Source: Kordia sp050633145
GTDB taxonomy: Bacteria > Bacteroidota > Bacteroidia > Flavobacteriales > Flavobacteriaceae
Assembly (NCBI RefSeq): GCF_050633145.1
Contig: NZ_JBOEFY010000005.1
Location: forward strand, 27,361 to 91,360
DNA length: 64,000 nt
Direction: 5' to 3'
Shown in pieces: positions 44,041-53,446 of the stretch. Numbering within the stretch: position 1 is the first letter of the stretch; the number at the start of each line of letters is the position of its first letter. Made by a program: the position numbers and the translations under genes. Under the pieces are notes generated by a model. The model worked only from the letters and a program-made list of their open reading frames with translations, did not search any database and was not told the origin of the DNA.

Positions 44041-45672
44041 ATGAAGAAAATTATATTATTAGCCGTTCTATTTTCATCTATAGCTTGTCACACACAAAAA
44101 AAAGTGCAAAACGAGAGTGATATTTCTGATATAAGCAAGAAAGAATTTAGAGATTTTAAAGTGTTAGATTCGAAAAATATTGAAAATCAGGATGTTTGGA
44201 ATGCGGTGTCTAAACAGATGGAAGATTTTACGGAGGCAGAATATGAGCGATTAAAACCATATATTCTTGAAAAAAACATCTTAGAATTGCATCAAAGTCG
44301 TGTACAAGGAGTGTTTACTTATGAGAAATTAGTTAAATTTTATTTATATAGAATAAAAAAATACGATCGTGATAATAATTTGTCGTTGAATTCTGTAATT
44401 AGTATCAATCCGAATGTAATTGCAGAAGCAAAACAACGCGATCGCGATTTTTTTAATAAAAGACTAAAACCACTTATTTTTGGAATGCCAATTTTATTAA
44501 AAGATAACATCAACACTCAAAACATGCCAACAACGGCAGGAGCAGTTGCGCTAAAAAATAATAACACAAATGATGCTTTCATTACGAAACGATTAAAAGA
44601 CGAAGGTGCTATCATTCTCGGAAAAGCAAATTTAAGTGAATGGGCGTACTTTTTCTGTGGCGATTGCCCAAGTGGTTATAGTGCTATTGGTGGGCAAACT
44701 TTAAACCCTTATGGAAGAAAAATATTTGATACTGGCGGATCGAGTTCAGGAAGCGGCGTTTCTGTTGCAGCAAACTTTGCGGTAGCAGCTGTCGGAACAG
44801 AAACAGCAGGTTCTATACTATCTCCAGCAAGTCAAAACTCTGTAGTTGGACTCAAACCAACGATTGGTTTACTAAGTCGTTCAGGGATTGTGCCAATTTC
44901 AAGTACGCTAGATACGCCAGGACCGATGACAAAAAATGTAATTGACAACGCAATTTTGCTTGCAGCTTTGTACGGATATGATAACACAGATTCAAAAAGT
45001 CAAGCACTTAAATATTATGGAAAACATTTTTATACAGACATAAAACATGGAAATGTTTCGCTAAAAGGAAAACGTTTTGGAGCAATAAAAAGCTTGTTAG
45101 AAGATGCTTTGTATGCAGAAGCAATTGAAGTATTAAAACAGCAAGGTGCAACAATTATAGAAATTGAAGAAGAAAATGTGCCGTTGCCAAAATTTATCAA
45201 TCTGTTGAATTTAGACATGCAAAAAGACTTGCCTGATTATTTTCAAAATCATGGAAGTAAAGGACTTTCATTCAAATCGGTTCAAGATGTGATCGATTTC
45301 AACAAAAAAGATTCTGTAAATACGATGCCTTATGGGCAAAAATTATTCTACGGAATTGTAAATGATAATGCTACTGCGGAAGAATTCTCAGAAATGAAAA
45401 AGGTATTGCATGAAAATGGAAAAACTTTTTTAGACACTCCGATGAAAAAACACAACTTAGATGGTATATTATCAATCAACAACTATCATGCAGCCTATGC
45501 AGCAGTAGCTGAATATCCTGCATTAACTGTTCCGATGGGATATACTGAAAAAGGCGAACCAAAAGGATTAACTCTTATAGGAAAACCATTTACAGAAAAA
45601 GAGTTGTTAGGATATGCTTATGTGTATGAGCAAGCTTCTAAAAAGCGTAAAGCGCCTAAAAACTATCAATAA
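44041..45672 (+). CDS. Amidase family protein, lipoprotein
   Basis: A 543-residue protein with lipoprotein signal (MKKIILLAVLFSSIAC, Cys16). Amidase signature at ~150-260: KDNINTQNMPTTAGAVAL (catalytic Lys), GGSSSGSGVSVAANFAVAAVGTETAGSI (cis-Ser and nucleophile Ser), VGLKPTIGLLSRSG. C-terminal part is the usual amidase fold (LTVPMGYTEKGEPKGLTLIG). Substrate unknown; secreted amidases of this kind often degrade cell-wall or environmental amides. Hairpin follows at 45688-45723. Confidence 0.92.
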   Translation: MKKIILLAVLFSSIACHTQKKVQNESDISDISKKEFRDFKVLDSKNIENQDVWNAVSKQMEDFTEAEYERLKPYILEKNILELHQSRVQGVFTYEKLVKFYLYRIKKYDRDNNLSLNSVISINPNVIAEAKQRDRDFFNKRLKPLIFGMPILLKDNINTQNMPTTAGAVALKNNNTNDAFITKRLKDEGAIILGKANLSEWAYFFCGDCPSGYSAIGGQTLNPYGRKIFDTGGSSSGSGVSVAANFAVAAVGTETAGSILSPASQNSVVGLKPTIGLLSRSGIVPISSTLDTPGPMTKNVIDNAILLAALYGYDNTDSKSQALKYYGKHFYTDIKHGNVSLKGKRFGAIKSLLEDALYAEAIEVLKQQGATIIEIEEENVPLPKFINLLNLDMQKDLPDYFQNHGSKGLSFKSVQDVIDFNKKDSVNTMPYGQKLFYGIVNDNATAEEFSEMKKVLHENGKTFLDTPMKKHNLDGILSINNYHAAYAAVAEYPALTVPMGYTEKGEPKGLTLIGKPFTEKELLGYAYVYEQASKKRKAPKNYQ

Positions 45673-45687
45673 TAATTTGACATTCCA

Positions 45688-45723
45688 CAACAGTACGCTT
45701 CGACTCCGCTCAGTGTACTGTTG
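45688..45723. repeat. Hairpin with the GACTxCGCTCA module in its loop
   Basis: CAACAGTAC and GTACTGTTG (9 pairs, 45688-45696 and 45715-45723) enclose GCTTCGACTCCGCTCAGT, the same loop module as at 1343, 4086 and 47000. Not followed by a T-run. Confidence 0.6.
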
Positions 45724-45755
45724 CGGTCAAGTTATCTACGTTTTTTAATACGCAG

Positions 45756-46415
45756 TTAGAATGTCTTTTGAAGCTCTTCGTTAATTATCCTACTCACATC
45801 ATCAGCCATATCAACAATCATAAAATGTTTACCATTTTTAATTAGATGTGTTTTTTGCCCCTTTGCAGGAACTACCTTGTCTTTAGTACCGTGAATCGTA
45901 ATAATTTCAGAATTGCTTTCAGGTTTCTTCCAAGTAGTAATTGCGTAGATTCCCCATTTTAAAAAATTTACCTCTGTATCATCAATAATTGCTTTGAGAA
46001 GTTTTTTCCTTTTCGTGCCAAATAAATATGCAGCAATTCTAACATTTGGTTTCAATAATTTTTTCGGAATCCAACGAATAAGATTTAGTTTTCCTGCTAT
46101 TGAAAATAACCACGGAAGTTCTTTTGTTTGCGTTGCAGAAGAAATGACAAATGTTTTTTTAGCGTCTAAAAGTGAATGCATTTCAGAAGCAATCATTCCA
46201 CCAAAACTTACGCCTAAAATAACAATATTGGTTTCTTTATCTATTTGGTAATGATCGATCAATCGTTGTGCATACGATGCAATGGTTTCTTTGGATTTTG
46301 GTTCAATCCAATCGAGTGTAATAATTTCATGATCAAGATGTAAATAATCAAAAATACGTTGGTCAGCGCCAAGTCCGCTAATTCCAAAAATCTTTATGTG
46401 ATCATTTTGTTTCAA
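45756..46415 (-). CDS. Alpha/beta hydrolase
   Basis: A 219-residue protein: GISGLGADQRIFDYL, nucleophile elbow ILGVSFGGMIASEMH (Ser about 93), the Asp in TIHGTKDKVVPA and His in KNGKHFMIVDMAD. No signal peptide. A cytosolic esterase/lipase-type enzyme of unknown substrate. It is convergent with the amidase gene. Confidence 0.82.
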   Translation of the reverse strand: MKQNDHIKIFGISGLGADQRIFDYLHLDHEIITLDWIEPKSKETIASYAQRLIDHYQIDKETNIVILGVSFGGMIASEMHSLLDAKKTFVISSATQTKELPWLFSIAGKLNLIRWIPKKLLKPNVRIAAYLFGTKRKKLLKAIIDDTEVNFLKWGIYAITTWKKPESNSEIITIHGTKDKVVPAKGQKTHLIKNGKHFMIVDMADDVSRIINEELQKTF

Positions 46416-46610
46416 ATATATTTCAAGTTTCTTTATGAACTAAAAATAATTTCTACACAAAGAAACAAAATAGTAATCTAGTTTTGGTTCTCATAACTTA
46501 AAAACACGTTTTACTGAGACTTGATCTAGTGTTAGAGGTAAAATCATTCTATTTAAGTGTTGTTGTATTTTGTTGATTATAAGTTTATTAAAAAAAGAGA
46601 AGATGTGTTT

Positions 46611-46628
46611 TTGGCATGCTAATTGGTA
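46611..46628 (+). promoter_or_regulatory. Sigma-54-like promoter of the small secreted protein
   Basis: TTGGCATGCTAATTGGTA: TGGCAT at -24 and TTGGT at -12 with the right 12-base pitch between the GG and the second G. Close to, but not exactly, the consensus. Confidence 0.35.
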
Positions 46629-46662
46629 ATCACTACAGCATTAACCATAAAATAATATCATT

Positions 46663-46968
46663 ATGAAAGCAAAACCAATTTTCTTAGGACTTTTAGTTAC
46701 TTTATTTTTTAGTGTATCAATGAGTGCGCAAAATCCTGGTCACAGTTCAGATGTGCGTGAGTACAAAACTAGAAAAGGAAAAGAAATAGCTATTAAGAAA
46801 ACAAAAGCAAGATTAAATAAACTCTGTGATAGTGGATACAAAATCACGCGTAAAGAATTGTACAGAGGAGGAACTTGGAAAATGCATTTTACGACAAGTT
46901 GCGGTCATACAGGAGAAGTGCATTTTCGATATGATGGAGATTATAAAGAAACCATCTATCACAATTAA
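46663..46968 (+). CDS. Small secreted protein (101 aa)
   Basis: A 101-residue protein with signal peptide (MKAKPIFLGLLVTLFFSVSMSAQ). The mature part is Lys/Arg-rich with two cysteines (KLCDSGY and TTSCGHTGE). No known family. The preceding sigma-54-like element and its own bidirectional terminator (46982-47033) make it a monocistronic gene. Confidence 0.65.
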   Translation: MKAKPIFLGLLVTLFFSVSMSAQNPGHSSDVREYKTRKGKEIAIKKTKARLNKLCDSGYKITRKELYRGGTWKMHFTTSCGHTGEVHFRYDGDYKETIYHN

Positions 46969-46981
46969 AATATAAAATATT

Positions 46982-47033
46982 AAAAAAAGCACACTGCATT
47001 TCGACTTCGCTCAATGTCCGGTGTGCTTTTTTT
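46982..47033. terminator. Bidirectional terminator with repeat module in loop
   Basis: AAAAAAAGCACAC and GTGTGCTTTTTTT (13 exact pairs) enclose TGCATTTCGACTTCGCTCAATGTCCG. The loop is the GACTxCGCTCAAT module found in the MITE-like elements, so an element seems to have been taken over as a terminator. Confidence 0.8.
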
Positions 47034-47045
47034 ATGTTTAAAAAT

Positions 47046-47690
47046 TTATGCTTCTAACTGCGGTTGTTCCCCAGAGTTTTTATCATCTACAGCAACATCA
47101 ATAATGTCTCCTGCTAAGGCAGCAATCAATCCGCCAGTACGTACAAAAACGACCAACACATAAAAAGGTTGCTTATTAATTGGCGCGTATCCTAAAGCTG
47201 CTGGTAAATAGTGAATTGCCATTCCAATAAAGGACATTTTTAATAGTTTCTTTGGCATTACTGCCATTCCAACAATTAATCCAACGGCTCCTAAAGTACA
47301 AATCACTGGTTTTATAAACTTTAAAGCAAAACTTCCTACTTTTCCAACACTAGCTGTATTCAATGCTAACATTCCAAGCAATAGTAGTACTAGAAAAACA
47401 TCTAAGACTAGTAATGGAACTAAAACCCATTTTAACGCAGGCGGAATGTCAACTTCTCTTGTGTACAACAAACCAATAGACCAAAGTGTACCAATTAATC
47501 CAAGCCCAGAAACGACTTTGGCAACTGTACCTACAAATCCTAAGTCAGTTTCAGAACTATCTGCAATTTCTTCTGCGGGATAAAACAAAAGTGCTAAACC
47601 AGATAATGCAATGCCGCTAATAGCGAATATTTTATCAACGTCATCAACTGTAATTTCATTCCCTTGTGGTGTATCTTCTTTTTTTGACAT
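47046..47690 (-). CDS. Polytopic membrane protein, third gene of the TULIP-like operon
   Basis: A 214-residue protein with an N-terminal cytoplasmic stretch and about six hydrophobic helices (IFAISGIALSGLALLFYPAEEI, VVSGLGLIGTLWSIGLLYT, WVLVPLLVLDVFLVLLLLGML, VICTLGAVGLIVGMAVMP, FIGMAIHYLPAALGYAP, FYVLVVFVRTGGLIAALAGDI). No family recognised. It starts 6 bases after the 898-residue protein's stop, so it is translated with it. It could be the membrane anchor or export partner of the operon. Confidence 0.65.
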   Translation of the reverse strand: MSKKEDTPQGNEITVDDVDKIFAISGIALSGLALLFYPAEEIADSSETDLGFVGTVAKVVSGLGLIGTLWSIGLLYTREVDIPPALKWVLVPLLVLDVFLVLLLLGMLALNTASVGKVGSFALKFIKPVICTLGAVGLIVGMAVMPKKLLKMSFIGMAIHYLPAALGYAPINKQPFYVLVVFVRTGGLIAALAGDIIDVAVDDKNSGEQPQLEA

Positions 47691-47696
47691 GATCGT

Positions 47697-50393
47697 TTAG
47701 TTTAAGTTTAGTTGAAAAATAGTTTGCCCTCTTTTTACAAAATCCTCTTTTGTTTTTCCTTCGCCAAAAGGAGCTTTTCCTTCGCCAATTTTATAGAGAA
47801 TTGTGGTTGGAATTGCAACAAATAAACACATCACATCTAAAAATGTCAATGCATCACTTTTTGTAATTGATTTGTAAAGTGGTGTAATTAAAGGAATTTC
47901 CCATTCCTTGTTCAGTCCAACTAGGGCAACATCTACCAAAGTAGTAAGCGCGGTAAAAATTAAATCCATAAGTTGTTTTACCAAAAAGAGACCTAATCCC
48001 GCAAGATCATTCAATAATAACTTTAGGAAATCTAAAAATGTAATTTCGCCAGTAATCATTCGTTTAAAACTGGCAACAATAGTTTCTACTTTTTTTCCGA
48101 TACCTTCGCCTGCTTTGACTAAAATGTTTTTTACTTCTGTAAAGAATTCTTCTAAAACACTAGAAAATTCTGTGGGTATTCGTTCTTTTAATGGTTTTTG
48201 CGAACTGTCATTTAAGTAGCCTTTCTTAGAGTTTAACCAATTTGACCGAGGATCGGCTGTATTTTCTTCGGAAGAATCAGAAGGGTCAATTTTATCAAGT
48301 GAATCGGGAATATCTACCAAATCAGGAGAAAACTTTTCAATCTCTTTCTCTAAAGTATCATCTACAAATTTCTTGATGTTTTTAATTTCACCTTTCAAGC
48401 TCAGAATTGCTTCATTGGTAAAATCTTTAAATGCTTCTTTCGTTTCCACAATCGCATCCCAATCAAATAGAAATGCTAAAAACTCAAACAAATCTTTAAA
48501 GAAAACTTTAATTGCATCAAATATTTTCTGAATAAAACTTCCAATTTCCCGAAGTGTTTTGGCAATCCAATTGAATACCTGTTCGCCAATTTTAATCACG
48601 AATTTTACACCGTCTTTTATCTTTTCAACTATAAATTCGGCAGCTTGCTTTGCACCATCCCAAACCGCATGTAAAAAGTCACCCAAAGTCAAACCATGAT
48701 GTGCCGATATACTAGCAGCCATTGTTGTAGGTCGCATTTGTACGTTTGGAGCAGCAACGTTGCCAATAGCAAATGAAGTTCGTTGCAAAGGCGCATCTGT
48801 TTCCATCGTTTTTGCAGCCGATAACATGTCTTGAATTCCAGCGGCGGCACTATTTAGTGTATCAGCATCTGTTCCTTTGGCTACTAAAAGATCACCATTT
48901 TGTTTTCGTGCGCCTGCTAAGGCTGAACCAGAAGTTATTTTTTCACCTAAATCTTCCAACACTTGTTGCGCTAAATTGATCGCGACTGTTTTTTTAAGGA
49001 AATTTGCATTCAGGAAAATTCGGCAAGAAGCAATATCTCTTACAGGACAAATTACGGTCAATTCTGCGGAGACATCCAGCGGAATACTCACTTCATGATT
49101 AGGACCTATATGATAACTTTGACTATTTACATAGACAAAAAGATTGCTTTCGGCACTGAGTTTTACCTGTAAACCTTGAAATGTTTTGGTGGCTTTACTG
49201 TTGAATCGAATATGAGCAGAATACGATTCTACTTCTTTCAAACTATCAATTCCTTTGATTGTAAGCGTATTTTTATTCCACAATGTAGTGGTTTCATCTT
49301 GCCACAATCGAGTCAATTCGCTTCCATATTTTGTGCTTATTGAAAATAGCTGATTGCGAATTCCTTTGCCTTTTGCACAACAAAATTGTTCTGCATCTTT
49401 TGCCATTACGATAGGATTTGTCCATTTATCAGACAAAAAACTTTGCGATCCTTGATCGAAAAACTGATTGGTTTGATAGTGTAATCCTTTTTCGTTGAGC
49501 GACCAAACACTGTGATTATCTCCGTTTCGAGCAGCGCGTATTTTTGTGATGGCATCAAAAGTTCCAGGCATTTTTATCACATCAACTTCATCATTTTCAA
49601 TACCAGAAATATATTGGTGAATGTTTTTTCCAGCACTGTATACAATGTCATTTGTATCATCCGATTCTACCAGCGCAAAACAGTTGATAGATTTTTCTGC
49701 ATTAAAACGCGCTTTCGATGTTTTACCATAACGTTCGTCTGGAAATGATTGAAAAACAAACGAGCGTTCTTTTCCAATATCATACAACATAAAAATACCA
49801 TCGTTGTATTGAAAATTTCCGAGTTCAAACTGAATAACTTTCATTCCGTTTTCAAAAAGTGTAGATGGCTTTGGTTCTAATTCGTCCAAATCGGCTACAT
49901 AATACTTAGCATCTTCACCTTTTGTTGTCGTTGAAAAAACTACTTTTTCAGCACCAATGGAAACTTTATTAATGATTTCGGAAGTATGTACAGCTTCCAT
50001 AGAAGACCAAGAAAGACTTTTGTCTAGTGTTGTGAATTGTGTAGAATCGAGTGGAATTTCATCTGAAACCCATACTTTATTATCTTCAACTTTTGCCAAT
50101 TGAAAATAGTCTTCGTCAGTATTATACTCCAATTCGAATGAAGTTACTTTTCCTTCAGATAGTAACAATTGTGTCCATCCAGAAGCGGAACCTTCTGTAC
50201 GTAAAATACCTTGTAATTTTCCTTCTGCCGTAAGGCAAAAAATAAATGGCTGTTCTGGCGCTACCATTAACGAACGAATTGTTGTTCCAGCTTCAATAGC
50301 CGATTCTGGAAAATAATTACTCATTAATTCGCTTTGAAAGTCAACAGTTACGTTGTCGTCTTTTGTGATTTGAAATTTTGGATCTACTTTCAT
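47697..50393 (-). CDS. Large unknown protein: propeller-like N-part, amphipathic-helix C-part
   Basis: 898 residues from ATG 50393 (MKVDPKFQITKDD). No signal peptide. Residues ~10-370 have repeating strand units of a beta-propeller (ELEYNTDEDYFQLAKVEDNKVWVS, FQYNDGIFMLYDIGKERSF, NGDNHSVWSLNEKGLHYQ). Residues ~385-480 are a beta-sandwich-like part. From ~560 the sequence is almost all long hydrophobic/amphipathic helices (ADFLHAVWDGAKQAAEFI..., IGSFIQKIFDAIKVFFKDLFEFLAFLF, LLLNDLAGLGLFLVKQLMDLIFTALTTLVDVAL) with helical acidic linkers, like membrane-inserting or lipid-binding proteins. Function unknown. It lies between the TULIP-like gene (7 bases) and the membrane-protein gene (6 bases). Confidence 0.7.
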   Translation of the reverse strand: MKVDPKFQITKDDNVTVDFQSELMSNYFPESAIEAGTTIRSLMVAPEQPFIFCLTAEGKLQGILRTEGSASGWTQLLLSEGKVTSFELEYNTDEDYFQLAKVEDNKVWVSDEIPLDSTQFTTLDKSLSWSSMEAVHTSEIINKVSIGAEKVVFSTTTKGEDAKYYVADLDELEPKPSTLFENGMKVIQFELGNFQYNDGIFMLYDIGKERSFVFQSFPDERYGKTSKARFNAEKSINCFALVESDDTNDIVYSAGKNIHQYISGIENDEVDVIKMPGTFDAITKIRAARNGDNHSVWSLNEKGLHYQTNQFFDQGSQSFLSDKWTNPIVMAKDAEQFCCAKGKGIRNQLFSISTKYGSELTRLWQDETTTLWNKNTLTIKGIDSLKEVESYSAHIRFNSKATKTFQGLQVKLSAESNLFVYVNSQSYHIGPNHEVSIPLDVSAELTVICPVRDIASCRIFLNANFLKKTVAINLAQQVLEDLGEKITSGSALAGARKQNGDLLVAKGTDADTLNSAAAGIQDMLSAAKTMETDAPLQRTSFAIGNVAAPNVQMRPTTMAASISAHHGLTLGDFLHAVWDGAKQAAEFIVEKIKDGVKFVIKIGEQVFNWIAKTLREIGSFIQKIFDAIKVFFKDLFEFLAFLFDWDAIVETKEAFKDFTNEAILSLKGEIKNIKKFVDDTLEKEIEKFSPDLVDIPDSLDKIDPSDSSEENTADPRSNWLNSKKGYLNDSSQKPLKERIPTEFSSVLEEFFTEVKNILVKAGEGIGKKVETIVASFKRMITGEITFLDFLKLLLNDLAGLGLFLVKQLMDLIFTALTTLVDVALVGLNKEWEIPLITPLYKSITKSDALTFLDVMCLFVAIPTTILYKIGEGKAPFGEGKTKEDFVKRGQTIFQLNLN

Positions 50394-50400
50394 AATGCTT

Positions 50401-52113
50401 TTATTTTTCAATTGAAGATGCATACGCAATGTCATACGCTACAACGTCTTGTTCGGTTTTTATACGTAAATTTTTAAAGGCATATACTTTTCCTAGTGGA
50501 AGAATAACTTTGTTCGTTTGATTTAAAACATCAATATCGTTGAGCTTATCAATCAAAGCGCTGGAGCCGCTTGCACCTTGCTTTCCTAAATCAGCAGCAA
50601 TTTGATTGACAACAGCCTTTACTGTGAGGATTATCCATGAGACGAATATGGTAAGAATACTGAGTAAATCATTCCAGAAACCATGACCGAATAAATTAGG
50701 ATTCTCATCAAACGCTACATTGGGCGTAGTAAGGTTATGATCTAAATCAAAACGCCCTGTTTTATTGGCTTTGATAGTGAAATCTAAATAACCAGCTGAA
50801 CCTTTTTTCTTAATTTCATCTTTAGTGTATTTTCCGCTTGTAGATAAGGTTTTCTTACCAACTTCAACAAACCAAGCATGCACTTTTACTGTTACATGAA
50901 TTTCAATTTTGTAACGTACAGAAATTCCAGAATTAGTACTATTATTTTTTATAGGTTCTTTGGTTATGGTAAATGTAGTATCTATGGTATCATCTTTTTT
51001 CTTTTGATGTTTTGTAAGTACCATAACATTATTCGTGAAGCCATGTTTTAACGTAACTCCATCTAAATTTGTAAACGTAGTTTGTACATAATCATCTAAA
51101 GATTTTATGTAAACGTTAAAATGATCTCTTTGTATGGAAAATACGCCATCTGTGGAACTACTTACGTCTTTCCCGAGTTCAATTAAGCTTTTTGGAAGAA
51201 TTCCCGCAGTTGGAGTCGTTGGCGGTTTGGTATCGTTTAACATCATTAAAAAATTAAACGCACTAAAAACCCCAGGTTCTTTATTTTTATTACTATAAGA
51301 TGTAGAAAAGCCTAAAGAAGTTGGTTGAAACATTGCTTTTTCGGTCGCGTTGATCTTTCTGCGATTGATTCCGTAACCTAGTACATACGGGTTCTCACTT
51401 CCAGAAATAGTCATATTAAAGTAGTTGGAAATTGCATTCTGAAATGCGACACTACTACCATCAGGTAAGACGCTTTTTGATTTGTCGAAACTTGAAATGT
51501 TGGCGTTTTCAAAATTTAAGAATAGACTTTGAATCGTGAAATCTTCATCAGATAAACCGCTTTCGCGAATTACTTTTGCTGCACTTTCACCTGCATCTAA
51601 AGTCATATTGTCTTTCGTTACTTTTAATTGTCCGATAGGCACTTTAAACACATACATTGCATTTTTTAAATTGAACGTAGAAACAGCTTTCGTTTCTTCT
51701 TCCCTGTAGTATAACTTTCCGCTTTTAAAACGGAGTTCAAGTAGTATTTCTTTGGTATTGTCTTTTATAAAACTTACTTCTGGAGCAAGTAGGAGAGCTT
51801 CCCAACCAAAAGTGAAATTTAAGTTTTCTGACTTCACTCTGTTCATTAAGTTGCCAATTTCTGCCCAATCATTGTCTTTTCGAGCTTTTTCGATATCTTT
51901 TTGAACGGCAATCCAATCTTTTACTTTTTGTTTAAATCCAGCATCTTGATCTGTAATGTGGAAGTCTTTTTCATCAGCAGTTTTTCCGCCCAAAACACCC
52001 CATTTTTTATGAATGATGTTTCGTTTATGTAGTTCTTGAAATTGATAATTGATTGTGTCTTGTGACAAGGCGAGAACCATGTCGTAACCGGCAAGTGTTT
52101 CGTTTCCTTTCAT
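50401..52113 (-). CDS. TULIP/P47-type protein (putative lipid-binding)
   Basis: A 570-residue protein without signal peptide. The start (GYDMVLALSQDTINYQFQEL, residues 9-28) has the layout of P47/OrfX-type TULIP proteins: D-x-V-x-A-x-S-x-x-x-I-N followed by an amphipathic helix. Two long alternating beta-sheets follow; a hydrophobic helix at ~478-505 (FWNDLLSILTIFVSWIILTVKAVV) and a final strand pair (VILPLGKVYAFKNLRI ... DVVAYDIAY) match the ends of such proteins. P47 family members bind lipids and occur in clostridial toxin clusters and many other bacteria. First gene of a three-gene operon. The assignment is by pattern, not by search. Confidence 0.6.
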   Translation of the reverse strand: MKGNETLAGYDMVLALSQDTINYQFQELHKRNIIHKKWGVLGGKTADEKDFHITDQDAGFKQKVKDWIAVQKDIEKARKDNDWAEIGNLMNRVKSENLNFTFGWEALLLAPEVSFIKDNTKEILLELRFKSGKLYYREEETKAVSTFNLKNAMYVFKVPIGQLKVTKDNMTLDAGESAAKVIRESGLSDEDFTIQSLFLNFENANISSFDKSKSVLPDGSSVAFQNAISNYFNMTISGSENPYVLGYGINRRKINATEKAMFQPTSLGFSTSYSNKNKEPGVFSAFNFLMMLNDTKPPTTPTAGILPKSLIELGKDVSSSTDGVFSIQRDHFNVYIKSLDDYVQTTFTNLDGVTLKHGFTNNVMVLTKHQKKKDDTIDTTFTITKEPIKNNSTNSGISVRYKIEIHVTVKVHAWFVEVGKKTLSTSGKYTKDEIKKKGSAGYLDFTIKANKTGRFDLDHNLTTPNVAFDENPNLFGHGFWNDLLSILTIFVSWIILTVKAVVNQIAADLGKQGASGSSALIDKLNDIDVLNQTNKVILPLGKVYAFKNLRIKTEQDVVAYDIAYASSIEK

Positions 52114-52273
52114 TTGGCTATAAAAAATGATTAATACTATAATTTTTTAAAACAATTCGCTTTGGTAGGAGGAAAGCAGAATGTTTTAAATTGATAGTAT
52201 GCAATTTAAAATACAAGCCACAAATAGGTAAACGTAGAACTACGTGATTTTGAAATAGCGTAGATGTAGGAAT

Positions 52274-53365
52274 TTAGTTTATTAGAAGATTAATCTTTTC
52301 CCAAAGCACATTGTCAAAGTCAGAAAGTGCAAAATTACTGTCATCGGCAGTATTTCCCATTCTAATAATAACTAAGTCTTTGCTAGGAACAATGTATATT
52401 TTTTGATCATTCTTGCCCAATGCACAATACATGTCTTGTGGCGCATTTGGAATTAATTCGCCAGGAAACTCTAGTTGTGATTGTGGTAAATGATAAGAAG
52501 ATTTTCCATTTATCCACCACATATAACCATAAGCTTCATTGATACTTTGTGTAGTTGAGGTTGCTTCATTCAAAAAGTTTTCAGGAATAATTTGTGCATT
52601 TTCCCAAGCTCCATTTGCTGAGATTAATAAGCCAAAACGTGCCATACTTCGTGTAGTACTCCAATATACATTGGTATTTCCTGTTTGAATCCAGGCGCCA
52701 GTCATGCCAATCCGATTTTTCAATTTTGTATTAAAATAATCATCCCAAGTTTGATTACTAGCGGAAGCAATCACATCTTGCATTTTTAAAAATACACCGT
52801 GATATGCCCAACGCGTTCCTGCGTCAGCGACATATTGTAAATTACTTGGAGAAATTCCATCGCCAAAACTATCATCCAAACCAGAAGTCATAGACAATAA
52901 GTTTTTACAAGTAATTAAATTTTCTTTTTCTAAAGATGCACTTGTCCAACCTGTGCCAATATAATCTGAAACTTTATCGTTGAGGTTGATGAGGCTTTCT
53001 TCTTGCGCAATTCCAGCAATAGCTGTTGTCAAGGTTTTTCCTGCGCTTGCCCAATACCAAGGAGAGGTTTCTGTATGGTCGTCAAAATAATTTTCAACAA
53101 CAATTTTTCCTTTGTGAAGAATGATAAAACTTTTGGTGTTTTTTTCTTCGAGATAATTTAAAAGTGGTTGCAATTGAGCTGCATTCCAGTTTACGTCTGA
53201 AATAGATTTTGTCTCCCAAGTAGTTGAATTTAAAGGAGGGAAATACAATGAAGTATCAACAGTTTCTGGAGTTTCTTCTTGAGGAATTTCATCTACATTT
53301 TCCGAAGAACAATTTAAAAAAAGTGATAAAAATATAAGTGGGAATATATTCGAAAACTGGTTCAT
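52274..53365 (-). CDS. Serine hydrolase, beta-lactamase fold, lipoprotein
   Basis: A 363-residue protein with lipoprotein signal (NQFSNIFPLIFLSLFLNC, Cys near residue 19). SxxK in ASAGKTLTTAIAG (~107-110); the second motif is WAYHGVF (YHG, with an atypical middle residue) near ~195; the third is not clear. The pattern suits 6-aminohexanoate-dimer hydrolase or EstB-like esterases. It is single; the next gene is a small membrane protein. Confidence 0.82.
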   Translation of the reverse strand: MNQFSNIFPLIFLSLFLNCSSENVDEIPQEETPETVDTSLYFPPLNSTTWETKSISDVNWNAAQLQPLLNYLEEKNTKSFIILHKGKIVVENYFDDHTETSPWYWASAGKTLTTAIAGIAQEESLINLNDKVSDYIGTGWTSASLEKENLITCKNLLSMTSGLDDSFGDGISPSNLQYVADAGTRWAYHGVFLKMQDVIASASNQTWDDYFNTKLKNRIGMTGAWIQTGNTNVYWSTTRSMARFGLLISANGAWENAQIIPENFLNEATSTTQSINEAYGYMWWINGKSSYHLPQSQLEFPGELIPNAPQDMYCALGKNDQKIYIVPSKDLVIIRMGNTADDSNFALSDFDNVLWEKINLLIN

Positions 53366-53446
53366 CTCGTTAGATTTTATATTAAGACTCCTACAGACTA
53401 TAAAAGTTTAATATGAGATTATATTCTTTTTTGTAAAACAATGAAT

